From NCBI GenBank assembly GCA_022447495.1, contig JAKVBH010000017.1, positions 26,915 through 90,914 of the forward strand: a stretch of 64,000 bases of DNA, in the 5' to 3' direction. The translations under genes and the position numbers were made by a program. Below the pieces are notes generated by a model. It had not been told where the DNA came from. It was given only the letters and a program-made list of their open reading frames with translations, and did no database searches. Below, piece by piece: positions 25,654 to 34,641 of the stretch (position 1 is its first letter; each line of letters begins with the position of its first letter). The stretch comes from Marinovum sp. GTDB taxonomy: Bacteria; Pseudomonadota; Alphaproteobacteria; Rhodobacterales; Rhodobacteraceae.

Positions 25654-27732
25654 ATGAAGGCCGGGTCAATTCGTATGGGCGTTGATATTGGGGGGACGTT
25701 CACCGATGTCGTGTTGGAAAATGAGGGCACGCTGCACTCGATCAAGGTTCTGACCACATACGCCGCGCCGGAGAACGCCATCATTGATGGGATGCATCAG
25801 GTCTGTGCCAAAGCCGGTGTGACGTCTGATCAGATCGCGCAAATCATCCACGGTACCACGTTGGCCACCAATGCGTTGATCGAACGGCGCGGCGCCAAGA
25901 CGGCGCTTATCACCACGGAGGGCTTTCGCGATGTCATCGAAATGCGCACCGAAAGTCGATTTGAACAATATGACCTGAACCTTAACTTACCGGATCCGCT
26001 GCTCCCACGACACATGCGGTTTACGGTGCCAGGGCGGGTAAATGCCAAGGGTGAGATATTGATGCCGTTGGCGCGTGCGGATGTCGAGACGGTGGTGGAT
26101 CGCATTGCTGAGGCCGGGTTTGAAAGCGTCGCGGTCGGTCTGATCCACTCTTACCTCAACCCCACCCATGAACAGTTGGTGCGTGACGTGTTGATCGAGA
26201 AGCTCCCCCATGTGTCGGTGTCGATTTCCTCCGAGGTTTCGCCCCAGATGCGCGAATACGAACGCTTCAATACGGTTGTGGCCAATGCCTATATCAAGCC
26301 GCTCATGGCCTCTTACCTCGGCCGCCTTGAGGAGCGCTTGCGCGGCGAAGGTGTGGGGTGCCGTATCTTCTTGATGCATTCGGGCGGCGGGATCATCTCG
26401 CTTCAAAACGCTGCTGATTTCCCGGTGCGCTTGGTGGAAAGCGGCCCCGCCGGGGGTGCTGTTTTTGCCGCCCATATCGCGGCGCGGTATGGGTTGGACA
26501 AGGTCTTGTCCTTCGACATGGGCGGCACGACCGCCAAGATTTGCCTAATTAAACACCAAACGCCCAAGACGTCCCGCGTGTTCGAAGTGGCGCGGACCTA
26601 CCGCTTCAAAAAGGGGTCGGGCATGCCAATCTCGATCCCGGTGATCGACATGGTGGAGATCGGCGCCGGTGGGGGGTCTTTGGCCCATGTCGATGGGATG
26701 CAGCAAATCCGCGTCGGTCCAGAGAGCGCGGGCTCGGAACCAGGTCCGGCATGCTACGGCCGCGGAGGTGAACGACCAGGAGTGACGGATGCTGATCTGG
26801 TGCTTGGCAAACTCGACCCCGAGAGCTTCGCGGGTGGATCGATCACGCTCCATCCCGACAGTTCAGAGACAGCCCTCCGTGCGCATGTCGGCACCAAACT
26901 CGACATGGGCCCCGTCGAAGCGGCCTTTGGTGTGGCCGAAGTGGTTGATGAAAACATGGCCAACGCCGCCCGTGTCCATGCAGTGGAAAACGGCGAAGAC
27001 CTCAGCGAATACACGATGATCGCCTTTGGCGGCGCGGCCCCTTTGCATGCCGGACGTCTGTGCGAAAAACTGGGAGTCGACCGTTTGTTGGTGCCGCCGG
27101 GCGCAGGCGTTGGCTCCGCCATCGGCTTTTTGCGGGCCCCCTTTAGCTTTGAGGCCAACCGCTCGGTCTACATGAAGCTCAGCGACTTTGATGCCCCCAC
27201 AATCAAGCGCCTTTTGAGCGATCTCAAAGACGAAGCGACCGGGTTCGTGCGCACTTGTGACGCGGTCAGTCCCATCCTGTCCGAATTCAAAGTCTACATG
27301 CGTTACTCGGGCCAGGGGTGGGAAATCCCCATTGATTTGACCGAAGCGCAGGCGATGGACCCCGACTCCGCGACATTCGAGGCGCGCTTTGAAGAGGAAT
27401 ATACCAAGCTCTTTGGGCGTCCGGTCGCGGGCATGGATATTGAGATCACTGTCTGGTCGGTGAACGCCACGACGCCCCCCGAAGAGGCGCCGCGCATCAC
27501 GACAACCGATGGTCATCTGAGCGCTGTGCCCATGGGCACGCGTCATCTTTTTGATGCGGCTTCAAACGCTTTTCTCGACGCAAGCCTCATTGATCGCGCC
27601 TCCATGGCGTCGGGGCAGCGGGCCTTGGGGCCAGCGGCGGTCACAGAAGCTGAAACCACAATCATCGTGCCCGCGAGCCGGGATGCGATCCAACAGCCGG
27701 ATGGCTGCATCGACATTGTCAGGAAAGGATAG
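25654..27732 (+). CDS. hyuA: Hydantoinase/oxoprolinase subunit A (ATP-dependent)
   Basis: A 692-residue protein of the HyuA family. The ATPase-type fold starts MGVDIGGTFTDVVLE, followed by HGTTLATNALIERRGAKTALITTEGFRD, VVANAYIKPLM, ESGPAGGAVFAA and DMGGTTAKICL, all hallmarks of N-methylhydantoinase A/5-oxoprolinase. Together with HyuB it hydrolyses a cyclic amide using ATP; hydantoins, 5-oxoproline and caprolactam-like rings are known family substrates. GGAGATATAG precedes the ATG. hyuB starts four bases after its stop. The ABC importer downstream probably supplies the substrate. Confidence 0.9.
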   Translation: MKAGSIRMGVDIGGTFTDVVLENEGTLHSIKVLTTYAAPENAIIDGMHQVCAKAGVTSDQIAQIIHGTTLATNALIERRGAKTALITTEGFRDVIEMRTESRFEQYDLNLNLPDPLLPRHMRFTVPGRVNAKGEILMPLARADVETVVDRIAEAGFESVAVGLIHSYLNPTHEQLVRDVLIEKLPHVSVSISSEVSPQMREYERFNTVVANAYIKPLMASYLGRLEERLRGEGVGCRIFLMHSGGGIISLQNAADFPVRLVESGPAGGAVFAAHIAARYGLDKVLSFDMGGTTAKICLIKHQTPKTSRVFEVARTYRFKKGSGMPISIPVIDMVEIGAGGGSLAHVDGMQQIRVGPESAGSEPGPACYGRGGERPGVTDADLVLGKLDPESFAGGSITLHPDSSETALRAHVGTKLDMGPVEAAFGVAEVVDENMANAARVHAVENGEDLSEYTMIAFGGAAPLHAGRLCEKLGVDRLLVPPGAGVGSAIGFLRAPFSFEANRSVYMKLSDFDAPTIKRLLSDLKDEATGFVRTCDAVSPILSEFKVYMRYSGQGWEIPIDLTEAQAMDPDSATFEARFEEEYTKLFGRPVAGMDIEITVWSVNATTPPEEAPRITTTDGHLSAVPMGTRHLFDAASNAFLDASLIDRASMASGQRALGPAAVTEAETTIIVPASRDAIQQPDGCIDIVRKG

Positions 27733-27736
27733 ACTT

Positions 27737-29446
27737 ATGGCGCAAGATCATTCCAAAGTCGCCTATCAGGTCATGTGGAACCGCTTGATCTCAGTGGTCG
27801 AAGAACAAGCGCAAGCACTTGTGCGCACTGCGTTTTCAACTTCGGTGCGCGAGGCGGGGGACCTTTCTGCGGGTGTCTATGACACCCATGGAAACATGCT
27901 GGCCCAAGCGGTCACCGGCACGCCGGGCCACGTCAATGCTATGGCTGATGCCGTGGCCCATTTCATCCGCCGCATTGGGCGCGGCAACATGTTTGAGGGC
28001 GATGTCTACATCACCAATGACCCTTGGGAGGGGACCGGCCATCTCCATGACATCACCATGGTCACGCCGTCGTTTTACAAGGGCACTTTGGTGGGTTTTT
28101 TTGCCTGTACCGCCCATGTCGTCGACATCGGTGGTCGCGGCTTTGGGGCGGATGCGCAAAGCGTTTATGAAGAAGGGATTTATATCCCGATCATGAAGTT
28201 TGCCGACCAAGGCATGGTCGACGACAGTCTGGTGCGGATCATCCGGGGCAATGTGCGCGAACCCGATCAATTAATCGGTGACATCTACGCGCTGGCCACG
28301 TGCAATGAGATCGGACATCGGCGTTTGGTGGACATGATGGAGGAGTTTGACCTCGCCGATCTCGATGGCATCGCCGCGTTCATCCTGGACAATTCGCGGC
28401 GCGCCACAATCGCGGCCATTGCCGCGCTGCCCCAAACCTCGGCCACGGGTGAAATGACCATGGACGGTTTCGACGTGCCCATCACGTTGAAGGTAAAGGT
28501 GAGTGTCGAAGGGGATCGGATTGTGACCGATTTTGGCGGCACATCGGGGGTCGACAGAAAGGGCATCAATTGCCCGCTCGTCTACACCAAAGCCTATGCC
28601 TGCTACGCGCTCAAAGTGGCGATTGCACCTGAAATCCCAAACAACGCCGCCTCGCTCGCACCGTTTGAAATCATCGCGCCGGAGAATTCCATCGTCAACG
28701 CGCTGCACCCGGCTCCTGTTGCTCTGCGCCACATCGTGGGGCATTTCGTGCCTGACGCCGTCTATGACGCTTTTGACAAGATCGTGCCGGGATTGGTGCC
28801 TGCGGAAGGGGCGGGATGTCTGTGCAATTTCCAAATGAGCCTGCGCCCGCGCAGCGATGCACCTGGACCTCCAGACGCCAAGCGCTCGGAAGTGTTGACG
28901 TTCAACTCCGGCGGCTCGGGCGCCCGTCCTGCGCATGATGGCATGAACGCAACTGCCTTTCCGTCTGGCGTGATGACCATGCCCATCGAGGCCACGGAAC
29001 ACGCAGGCCCCGTTATCATCTGGCGTAAGGAATTGCGTCCCGACAGCGGTGGCGCGGGCAATACGCGCGGCGGTCTGGGGCAATACATGGAAGTCGGCGC
29101 CCAAGCTGGCCATGAGTTCGACATTCAAGCGATGTTTGACCGTGGTGCGCATCCCGCTCGGGGCCGCCGCGGCGGCCAGAACGGGGCGCCCACCACGATC
29201 GCGCAAGATGACGGCACAGCCATGCGCGTCAAAGGCAAACAATTTGTGCCCCACGGCCGCAAGGTGGTGATGGCGTTTCCTGGGGGGGCTGGCTACGGCG
29301 ATCCGTCTGCGCGGCCCAAGGCGTTGGTGAAACGCGATTTGGCGCGGGGGTACATTTCGATCGAAACGGCTCAGCGGGACTACGGCCTTTCCGATGAAGA
29401 CATCGCCTCTGTCCACGCCGCAGTGGCACGCGGAGATGACGTATGA
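27737..29446 (+). CDS. hyuB: Hydantoinase/oxoprolinase subunit B
   Basis: A 569-residue protein, the HyuB partner of the preceding gene. It has the usual N-terminal motif (WNRLISVVEEQAQALVRTAFSTSVREAGDLSAGVYD), then GTPGHVNAM and ITNDPWEGTGHLHDI, and ends with GGAGYGDPSARP, which is conserved in this family. The start is ATG 27737 (AGGAAAGGAT upstream); the ORF-track start at 27551 lies inside hyuA in another frame. The stop overlaps a short ATG ORF of 19 codons that I do not trust. A hairpin TCCTTGGG/CCCAAGGA lies about 80 bases downstream. Confidence 0.9.
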   Translation: MAQDHSKVAYQVMWNRLISVVEEQAQALVRTAFSTSVREAGDLSAGVYDTHGNMLAQAVTGTPGHVNAMADAVAHFIRRIGRGNMFEGDVYITNDPWEGTGHLHDITMVTPSFYKGTLVGFFACTAHVVDIGGRGFGADAQSVYEEGIYIPIMKFADQGMVDDSLVRIIRGNVREPDQLIGDIYALATCNEIGHRRLVDMMEEFDLADLDGIAAFILDNSRRATIAAIAALPQTSATGEMTMDGFDVPITLKVKVSVEGDRIVTDFGGTSGVDRKGINCPLVYTKAYACYALKVAIAPEIPNNAASLAPFEIIAPENSIVNALHPAPVALRHIVGHFVPDAVYDAFDKIVPGLVPAEGAGCLCNFQMSLRPRSDAPGPPDAKRSEVLTFNSGGSGARPAHDGMNATAFPSGVMTMPIEATEHAGPVIIWRKELRPDSGGAGNTRGGLGQYMEVGAQAGHEFDIQAMFDRGAHPARGRRGGQNGAPTTIAQDDGTAMRVKGKQFVPHGRKVVMAFPGGAGYGDPSARPKALVKRDLARGYISIETAQRDYGLSDEDIASVHAAVARGDDV

Positions 29447-29527
29447 GCCAGCAAGGCGCGACTCAAAAGAGCGAGGACGCAATCATCTGTGAAGCGCCAT
29501 GATGGGCGCATCAACAGCAAGGTTCCA

Positions 29528-29551
29528 TCCTTGGGCCAATCGTCCCAAGGA
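29528..29551. other. Inverted repeat after hyuB
   Basis: TCCTTGGG and CCCAAGGA, a perfect 8-bp stem with an 8-base loop, 81 bases after the hyuB stop. There is no T-run. It may mark the 3' end of the hyuAB message or stabilise it. Confidence 0.4.
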
Positions 29552-29907
29552 CAACCCAGGCGCCATGGGTAAACTCCGCCGGGCAAAGTCGCGGCGCGCC
29601 GATCTTGTAACTGCCGGATGCTGATTGTCACGACGGCACGGCAGTCTCGTTTCTAACCGCCGCGCGCCGCATGTGTCTGGGCTCGCCGATCAGGCAAAAC
29701 CAAGGTGCTGCGTCTATCAACGTCTTAATCCTGGCAGCTTTTTGGTCGTCTTCGGCGGTTTTAAGATCGTGCACTGGATTATTCATTGAATGTGTCGCGG
29801 TCACGATCCGCGCTGGGGGTGTCAGACAGTTTTCTTGAGTGTTGTGGCAGACCCAAAAGGCTTAGCATCCTTTGACCACACCGCGCGGGGCTGGCGCTGG
29901 TTTTGGA

Positions 29908-29988
29908 GTTATCTGCACGATTTGGTGGGTGAAATGTGCAGATAACGCGCTTCAAGCCCCGGAGGTTTCCGGGGTCTGCAAAGCAGAC
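29908..29988 (+). ncRNA. Structured leader with three hairpins before the ABC importer
   Basis: Three perfect inverted repeats lie back to back: GTTATCTGCAC/GTGCAGATAAC (11 bp, 17-base loop), CCCCGGA/TCCGGGG (7 bp, loop GGTT) and GTCTGC/GCAGAC (6 bp, loop AAA). They end about 137 bases before the SBP start, in a 678-base gene-free gap. This could be a riboswitch-like or attenuator leader, or the first repeat could be a protein operator. It matches no riboswitch consensus I know. The rest of 29447-30124 shows no gene. Confidence 0.4.
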
Positions 29989-30124
29989 GGATCAACAAAA
30001 GGCGCAATGGGCACCCGGCTTGTGGCCATTCCCCTATCAAAAGGTTGACTCTTTTTCCTCAAGGTCGGAGGCATGGTACATGGCATCCAAGACCCGTCTG
30101 GGGTGCCAAAACAGGGAGAAGACA

Positions 30125-31255
30125 ATGAAAAACGTTTTACTTGCGACCGCGGCCGCAGCCGTCATGGCCGCGCCCGCTCTGGCCGATATCAAAGTTGGCA
30201 TGATCACAACTCTGTCCGGCGGTGGTGCCGGGTTGGGCGTCGACGTGCGCGATGGGTTCATGTTGGCGATCCAACAATCCGGTCGGGACGACATTGAGGT
30301 GGTGATCGAAGACGATCAGCGCAAACCAGATATCGCCGTCCAGCTGGCTGATAAAATGGTGCAATCTGAGAAGGTTGACGTGCTCACTGGTATCATCTGG
30401 TCGAACCTGGCCATGGCGGTTGTTCCCTCGGTGACGGCACAGGGCAAGTTCTATCTCTCGCCCAACGCGGGTCCATCGCCGCTGGCGGGCAAAGGCTGCC
30501 ACGAGAATTATTTCAACGTCGCATGGCAGAACGACAACCTGCACGAAGCCGCTGGGTCCTATGCCAACACAGCGGGCTATTCCAACAGCTTCATCATGGC
30601 GCCGAACTACCCGGCGGGCACCGATGCCCTGACCGGCTACAAACGGATGTTCGAAGGTGAGGTCGCCAACGAGGTCTACACCAAACTGGGTCAAACCGAC
30701 TACGCCGCCGAGATCGCTCAAATCCGCGCCTCCGGTGCCGATAGCGTCTATTTTTTCCTGCCCGGTGGCATGGGGATTTCCTTCCTCAAACAATACGCCG
30801 GCAGCGGCGTCGATCTTCCCGTTGTGGGGCCCGCTTTCAGCTTTGACCAAGGCATCTTGCAAGCTGTGGGCGACGCCGCTTTGGGCGTGGTGAACACTTC
30901 GCAGTGGAACAAAGACATCGACAATCCCACGAACGCTGCATTTGTTGAGAGCTTCCAAGCCGCCTATGGCCGCTTGCCGTCGCTTTATGCCAGCCAGGGG
31001 TTTGACACGGCGAATCTTCTGATCTCCGCCGTTGAAGCCGCCGATGTCAGCGACGCCGGAGCATTCCGCGATGCCCTACGTGCCGCGGATTTTGACAGCA
31101 CACGTGGCGATTTCGCGTTCGGGTCCAACCATCACCCAGTGCAAACCATCTATGCGCGTGAGGTGATCAAAGAGGGTGATGTCTTCACCAATAAGATCAT
31201 CGGCAAAGCGCTTGAAAACCACTCCGACGCCTACGCGGGTGAGTGCAAGATGTAA
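30125..31255 (+). CDS. ABC transporter substrate-binding protein (branched-chain type)
   Basis: A 376-residue periplasmic binding protein of the LivJ/amide-binding class (Periplasmic_6). The signal peptide MKNVLLATAAAAVMAAPALA is cleaved before DIKVGM. GMITTLSGGGAGLGVDVRDGF is the standard start of the fold, and a mid-protein YAAEIAQIRASGADSVYFFLPG strand-helix unit fits. The start at 30125 has CAGGGAGAAG; the ORF-track start at 29936 lies in the leader. It feeds the LivHMGF genes downstream, from which a GC hairpin separates it. The ligand may be an amide or hydantoin because of hyuAB, but this is inference. Confidence 0.88.
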   Translation: MKNVLLATAAAAVMAAPALADIKVGMITTLSGGGAGLGVDVRDGFMLAIQQSGRDDIEVVIEDDQRKPDIAVQLADKMVQSEKVDVLTGIIWSNLAMAVVPSVTAQGKFYLSPNAGPSPLAGKGCHENYFNVAWQNDNLHEAAGSYANTAGYSNSFIMAPNYPAGTDALTGYKRMFEGEVANEVYTKLGQTDYAAEIAQIRASGADSVYFFLPGGMGISFLKQYAGSGVDLPVVGPAFSFDQGILQAVGDAALGVVNTSQWNKDIDNPTNAAFVESFQAAYGRLPSLYASQGFDTANLLISAVEAADVSDAGAFRDALRAADFDSTRGDFAFGSNHHPVQTIYAREVIKEGDVFTNKIIGKALENHSDAYAGECKM

Positions 31256-31262
31256 TCAGTCT

Positions 31263-31287
31263 CCCCGCCGCCTTCCCCGGCGGTGGG
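31263..31287 (+). other. Hairpin between SBP and livH genes
   Basis: CCCCGCCG...CGGCGGTGGG pairs as a GC stem with one bulged T and loop CCTTCCC, 7 bases after the SBP stop. Such intercistronic hairpins often let the binding protein mRNA outlast the permease part; the T-tract of a full terminator is missing. Confidence 0.5.
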
Positions 31288-31305
31288 CTTTGATAGCCGC
31301 GGTTC

Positions 31306-32226
31306 ATGTTAACATTGTTGATCATTGAGCAGGTCCTGAACGGCCTGCAATTCGGCGTCATGCTGTTTTTGATGGCGGCAGGGCTGACGCTCATATTTGG
31401 CGTCATGGGTTTGATCAACCTGGCGCATGGTTCACTCTACATGGTGGGCGCGTTTGCAGCCGCCTGGGTGGCCGGTGCCACGGGGTCGTTCCTTCTGGCC
31501 TTGATCGCGGCACTTGCAGCCGCTGCGGCGGCGGGGGCCTTGGTCGAAGTTCTTGTTATTCGGCGGCTTTATAAGGCCGCGCACCTCGATCAGGTGCTGG
31601 CCACCTTCGCGCTTATTTTGATCTTTTCCGAGGGCACGCGCTGGATCTTTGGGTCCTTTCCGCTGTTCTTGGATGTGCCGTCTTACCTGTCAGGGCCGAT
31701 CACCTTACCCGGCGGCATCGCCTATCCGCTCTATCGCCTGGTTCTGATTGGTATAGGGATTGCCGTTGCTCTGGGGCTCTGGTGGCTCACAGCGCGCACG
31801 CGCTTGGGTATCCAGATCCGTGCCGGCGAAAACGACCGCGAGATGATTGCCGCACTCGGCGTTGATATTTCGCGGCTCTACACCTTGGTTTTTGCTCTCG
31901 GTGCTGCCCTCGCAGGTTTGGCCGGTGCGCTGGTCGGCGCAATCCAATCGGTGCAAGTCGGCATGGGTGAGCCCGTTTTGATCCTGGCCTTTGTCGTGAT
32001 TGTCATCGGCGGCATCGGCTCAATCCGGGGGGCTTTTGTTGGTGCGATGTTGGTGGGTCTGACTGACACATTGGGTGGGGTATTCCTGCCAGAACTCTTC
32101 AAACTCTTCATGGAAAGCGGAGCAGCGACCCAAACCGGATCCTCACTGGCGTCAATGTCGGTCTATATTTTGATGAGCATCGTCTTGATCTGGAGGCCCT
32201 CTGGCCTTTTCGGAGTACGCGCATGA
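31306..32226 (+). CDS. livH: Branched-chain-type ABC permease LivH
   Basis: A 306-residue inner-membrane permease with about eight helices. LMAAGLTLIFGVMGLINLAHGSLYMVGAF is the signature N-terminal block of LivH. The cytoplasmic loop TRLGIQIRAGENDREMIAALGVD (EAA-like) contacts the ATPases. It overlaps livM in ATGA. The complete LivHMGF set is in canonical order, so the importer is likely functional. Its substrate is set by the binding protein upstream and could be an amide rather than an amino acid. Confidence 0.92.
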   Translation: MLTLLIIEQVLNGLQFGVMLFLMAAGLTLIFGVMGLINLAHGSLYMVGAFAAAWVAGATGSFLLALIAALAAAAAAGALVEVLVIRRLYKAAHLDQVLATFALILIFSEGTRWIFGSFPLFLDVPSYLSGPITLPGGIAYPLYRLVLIGIGIAVALGLWWLTARTRLGIQIRAGENDREMIAALGVDISRLYTLVFALGAALAGLAGALVGAIQSVQVGMGEPVLILAFVVIVIGGIGSIRGAFVGAMLVGLTDTLGGVFLPELFKLFMESGAATQTGSSLASMSVYILMSIVLIWRPSGLFGVRA

Positions 32227-33206
32227 TCCGGGAAGGCGTCATCAACTGGGCCATCCTTTTGGGGCTGGTCGCGTTGCCGCTTTGGGCTGTCTTTGCCGAT
32301 GAGATATTCACGATCACCCTGACTACGCGGGTCGTAATCCTTGCGCTGGCTGCGGTGGGGTTGAACATTGCGCTTGGGATCGGCGGCATGGTGTCTTTTG
32401 GCCACGCGGCCTTCTTTGGCTTGGGTGGTTATGCGATGGGCATCTTGGCCTATCACGCGCAAACCTATGCGGCGCTGGATTTCGGAATTGTGGAAATCGA
32501 GGGCACCAAATCGATGCCGGTCATCTGGCTTGTGGCCACGGCGATCTCCGCTCTGGCAGCCTGGCTGATCGGTTTATTGAGCCTACGCACGACGGGCGTC
32601 TATTTCATTATGATTACCCTGGCCTTTGGCCAAATGTTCTACTATTTCGCCATTTCCTGGGGGGCCTATGGCGGCGAGGATGGTTTGTCGATCTATGTGC
32701 GCAATGGGTTTCCGGGGCTCAACACTCTTGTCCCGATCCAGTTTTTTGGCCTGTGTTTTGTGGCGCTCTGTGTGGCACTGATCCTTCAATGGCGTTTGCG
32801 GGGATCGTCTTTTGGTCTCACACTTAATGCCGCGCGCCAGACGCCGGAACGCGTAGAGACCGTGGGTCTCAATCCCATGAAGCTTAAGCTTTTGGCTTTT
32901 GTGATTTCGGGCGCGATCACGGGTCTCGCTGGGGCGCTCTTTGCCGATCTCAACCGCTTCGTGAGCCCAGCCATGTTCTCGTGGCAGCTCTCGGGCGAGT
33001 TGATCATCTTGATCATTATTGGAGGCGTTGGTCGGCTCATGGGACCGGTGATCGGAGCTATGATTTTTGTCGCGTTGGAGCATTGGCTGGGAGGGCTCAC
33101 CGACTTTTGGCACGTCTATCTGGGCGCCATTCTTCTATTTATTGTTCTCTTTAGCCGGGGCGGGGTCATCGGGTTTTTGACAGGCAAGGAGGGCCCCCAT
33201 GTCTGA
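32223..33206 (+). CDS. livM: Branched-chain-type ABC permease LivM
   Basis: A 327-residue permease, the partner of LivH. Family hallmarks are ALAAVGLNIALGIGGMVSFGHAAFFGLGGYAMG near the N-terminus, then TTGVYFIMITLAFGQMFYYFA and the late GGVGRLMGPVIGAMIFVAL. It has eight to ten membrane helices. The start overlaps livH (ATGA) and the end overlaps livG by 8 bases. Confidence 0.92.
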   Translation: MIREGVINWAILLGLVALPLWAVFADEIFTITLTTRVVILALAAVGLNIALGIGGMVSFGHAAFFGLGGYAMGILAYHAQTYAALDFGIVEIEGTKSMPVIWLVATAISALAAWLIGLLSLRTTGVYFIMITLAFGQMFYYFAISWGAYGGEDGLSIYVRNGFPGLNTLVPIQFFGLCFVALCVALILQWRLRGSSFGLTLNAARQTPERVETVGLNPMKLKLLAFVISGAITGLAGALFADLNRFVSPAMFSWQLSGELIILIIIGGVGRLMGPVIGAMIFVALEHWLGGLTDFWHVYLGAILLFIVLFSRGGVIGFLTGKEGPHV

Positions 33207-33948
33207 GGTCATCCTTGCTACCCAAGGACTACAGAAATCGTTTGGCGCGCTCAAAGCCACGGATGACGTGTCGATTGATCTGCGCCCTGGCGAAATACAC
33301 GCGATTATCGGACCCAATGGGGCCGGGAAATCGACTCTCATTGCCCAAATCTGTGGAGCTTTGGCATCTGACACAGGGCGTGTGGAGCTTCTGGACCGCG
33401 ATGTCACCGCGCTCAATACAGAACAGCGCGCGCGGGCAGGCCTTGGTCGCACGTTTCAAATCTCGGCCCTGGCCATGGAAGACAGTGTCGAAGACAACGT
33501 GCGCTTGGGTGCGATTGGGGCCATGGGATCACCTTGGAATGTCTTCCGTCCAGTTTCTCGCAGCGCCGACGTCGTGGCCCGCGCGAACGACGCTTTGGAG
33601 CGCGTGGGCCTCACGGGTGCCCGTGAGACGCGCTGCGCCGATCTCTCGCATGGTCAACGGCGTCAATTGGAGGTGGCCGTGGCGCTCACCTTGGAGCCCA
33701 AAGCCTTCGTCATGGACGAACCGATGGCAGGTCTCGGAGCCGATGGGTCTAAGACGATGACGGGCTTTCTAGATGGTCTGCGCGATGAGGCACCCATTTT
33801 GTTGGTCGAACATGACATGGACGCGGTCTTCGCGCTCGCGGATCGCATCAGCGTCTTGGTCTACGGCAAGATCATTGCCACAGGCACCGTGAGCGATATT
33901 CGCGCCTCCGATGCGGTCCGTACCGCTTACTTGGGGGAGAACGCATGA
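33199..33948 (+). CDS. livG: ABC transporter ATP-binding protein LivG
   Basis: A 249-residue ATPase. Walker A is GPNGAGKST, the signature motif is LSHGQRRQLEVA (LSHGQ variant, common in LivG), Walker B is AFVMDEPMAG and the H-loop is VEHDMD. The C-terminal GTVSDIRASDAVRTAYLGE end is the family norm. It overlaps livM by 8 bases and livF at ATGA. It powers import through LivHM. Confidence 0.93.
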   Translation: MSEVILATQGLQKSFGALKATDDVSIDLRPGEIHAIIGPNGAGKSTLIAQICGALASDTGRVELLDRDVTALNTEQRARAGLGRTFQISALAMEDSVEDNVRLGAIGAMGSPWNVFRPVSRSADVVARANDALERVGLTGARETRCADLSHGQRRQLEVAVALTLEPKAFVMDEPMAGLGADGSKTMTGFLDGLRDEAPILLVEHDMDAVFALADRISVLVYGKIIATGTVSDIRASDAVRTAYLGENA

Positions 33949-34631
33949 GCCTCTTGCAGGTGAAAAACCTTACAGTCTCCTACGGCAGCGCGCAGGCGCT
34001 TTTTGATGTGTCATTGCAGGTCGATGCCGGTGAAGTCACAGCGCTCATGGGACGCAACGGCATGGGCAAGACAACGACCGTGCGCGCCATCTGTCGCATG
34101 ATGTCTTCGGCCGGTGTTCTGACGTTTGCGGGGCAAGATTTGCATCGTCTGCCCAGCCACCGCGTGGCGCGCCTAGGGGTGGGGCTCGTGCCCGAGGGAC
34201 GCAGATGTTTTAGGGACCTGACAGTCGAAGAAAACCTCATCGCGGCGTCGCGCCGAGGAGATTGGACTGTCCGGACGATTGGTCAGCTTTTCCCGCGCTT
34301 GTCTGAACGATTGACCCAACGCTCAGCTTCGCTGTCAGGGGGCGAGCAACAGATGTTGGCCATTGGCAGAGCGCTGATGACCAATCCTGACCTGTTGATC
34401 CTAGATGAGGCCACCGAAGGTCTCGCGCCCATCATCCGACAAGAAATTTGGGCGGCGCTTGTGCGGATCAAATCCGAGACGGGCACTGCCATTTTGATCA
34501 TCGACAAATCGCTCAAAGAACTGAGCGCTATTTCCGACACCGCCGTGATCCTTGAACGTGGCGCGACGGTGTGGAGTGGGTCAATGGACGCTCTGAGTGC
34601 GGATGTCTCAGAGCGCTATCTAGGCGTTTGA
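33945..34631 (+). CDS. livF: ABC transporter ATP-binding protein LivF
   Basis: A 228-residue ATPase, second of the pair. Walker A is GRNGMGKTT, the signature is LSGGEQQMLAIGRAL, and Walker B is LLILDEATEGL. In LivF the residue after Walker B is often P or A; here it is A. The H-loop His is replaced: IIDKSLKEL stands where LVEQN normally does. The gene converges with dctM, with only ten bases between the stops, and no separate terminator fits in that space. Confidence 0.9.
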   Translation: MSLLQVKNLTVSYGSAQALFDVSLQVDAGEVTALMGRNGMGKTTTVRAICRMMSSAGVLTFAGQDLHRLPSHRVARLGVGLVPEGRRCFRDLTVEENLIAASRRGDWTVRTIGQLFPRLSERLTQRSASLSGGEQQMLAIGRALMTNPDLLILDEATEGLAPIIRQEIWAALVRIKSETGTAILIIDKSLKELSAISDTAVILERGATVWSGSMDALSADVSERYLGV

Positions 34632-34641
34632 GCGTCCCGGA

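Noticed and set aside
28271-29482. 403-codon minus-strand ORF opposite hyuB
   Set aside because: Antisense shadow of hyuB, rich in His, Arg and Ala, with no recognisable motif.
29443-29502. 19-codon ORF overlapping the hyuB stop at ATGA
   Set aside because: Very short, no conserved feature seen, and the following DNA shows no further frame; probably chance.
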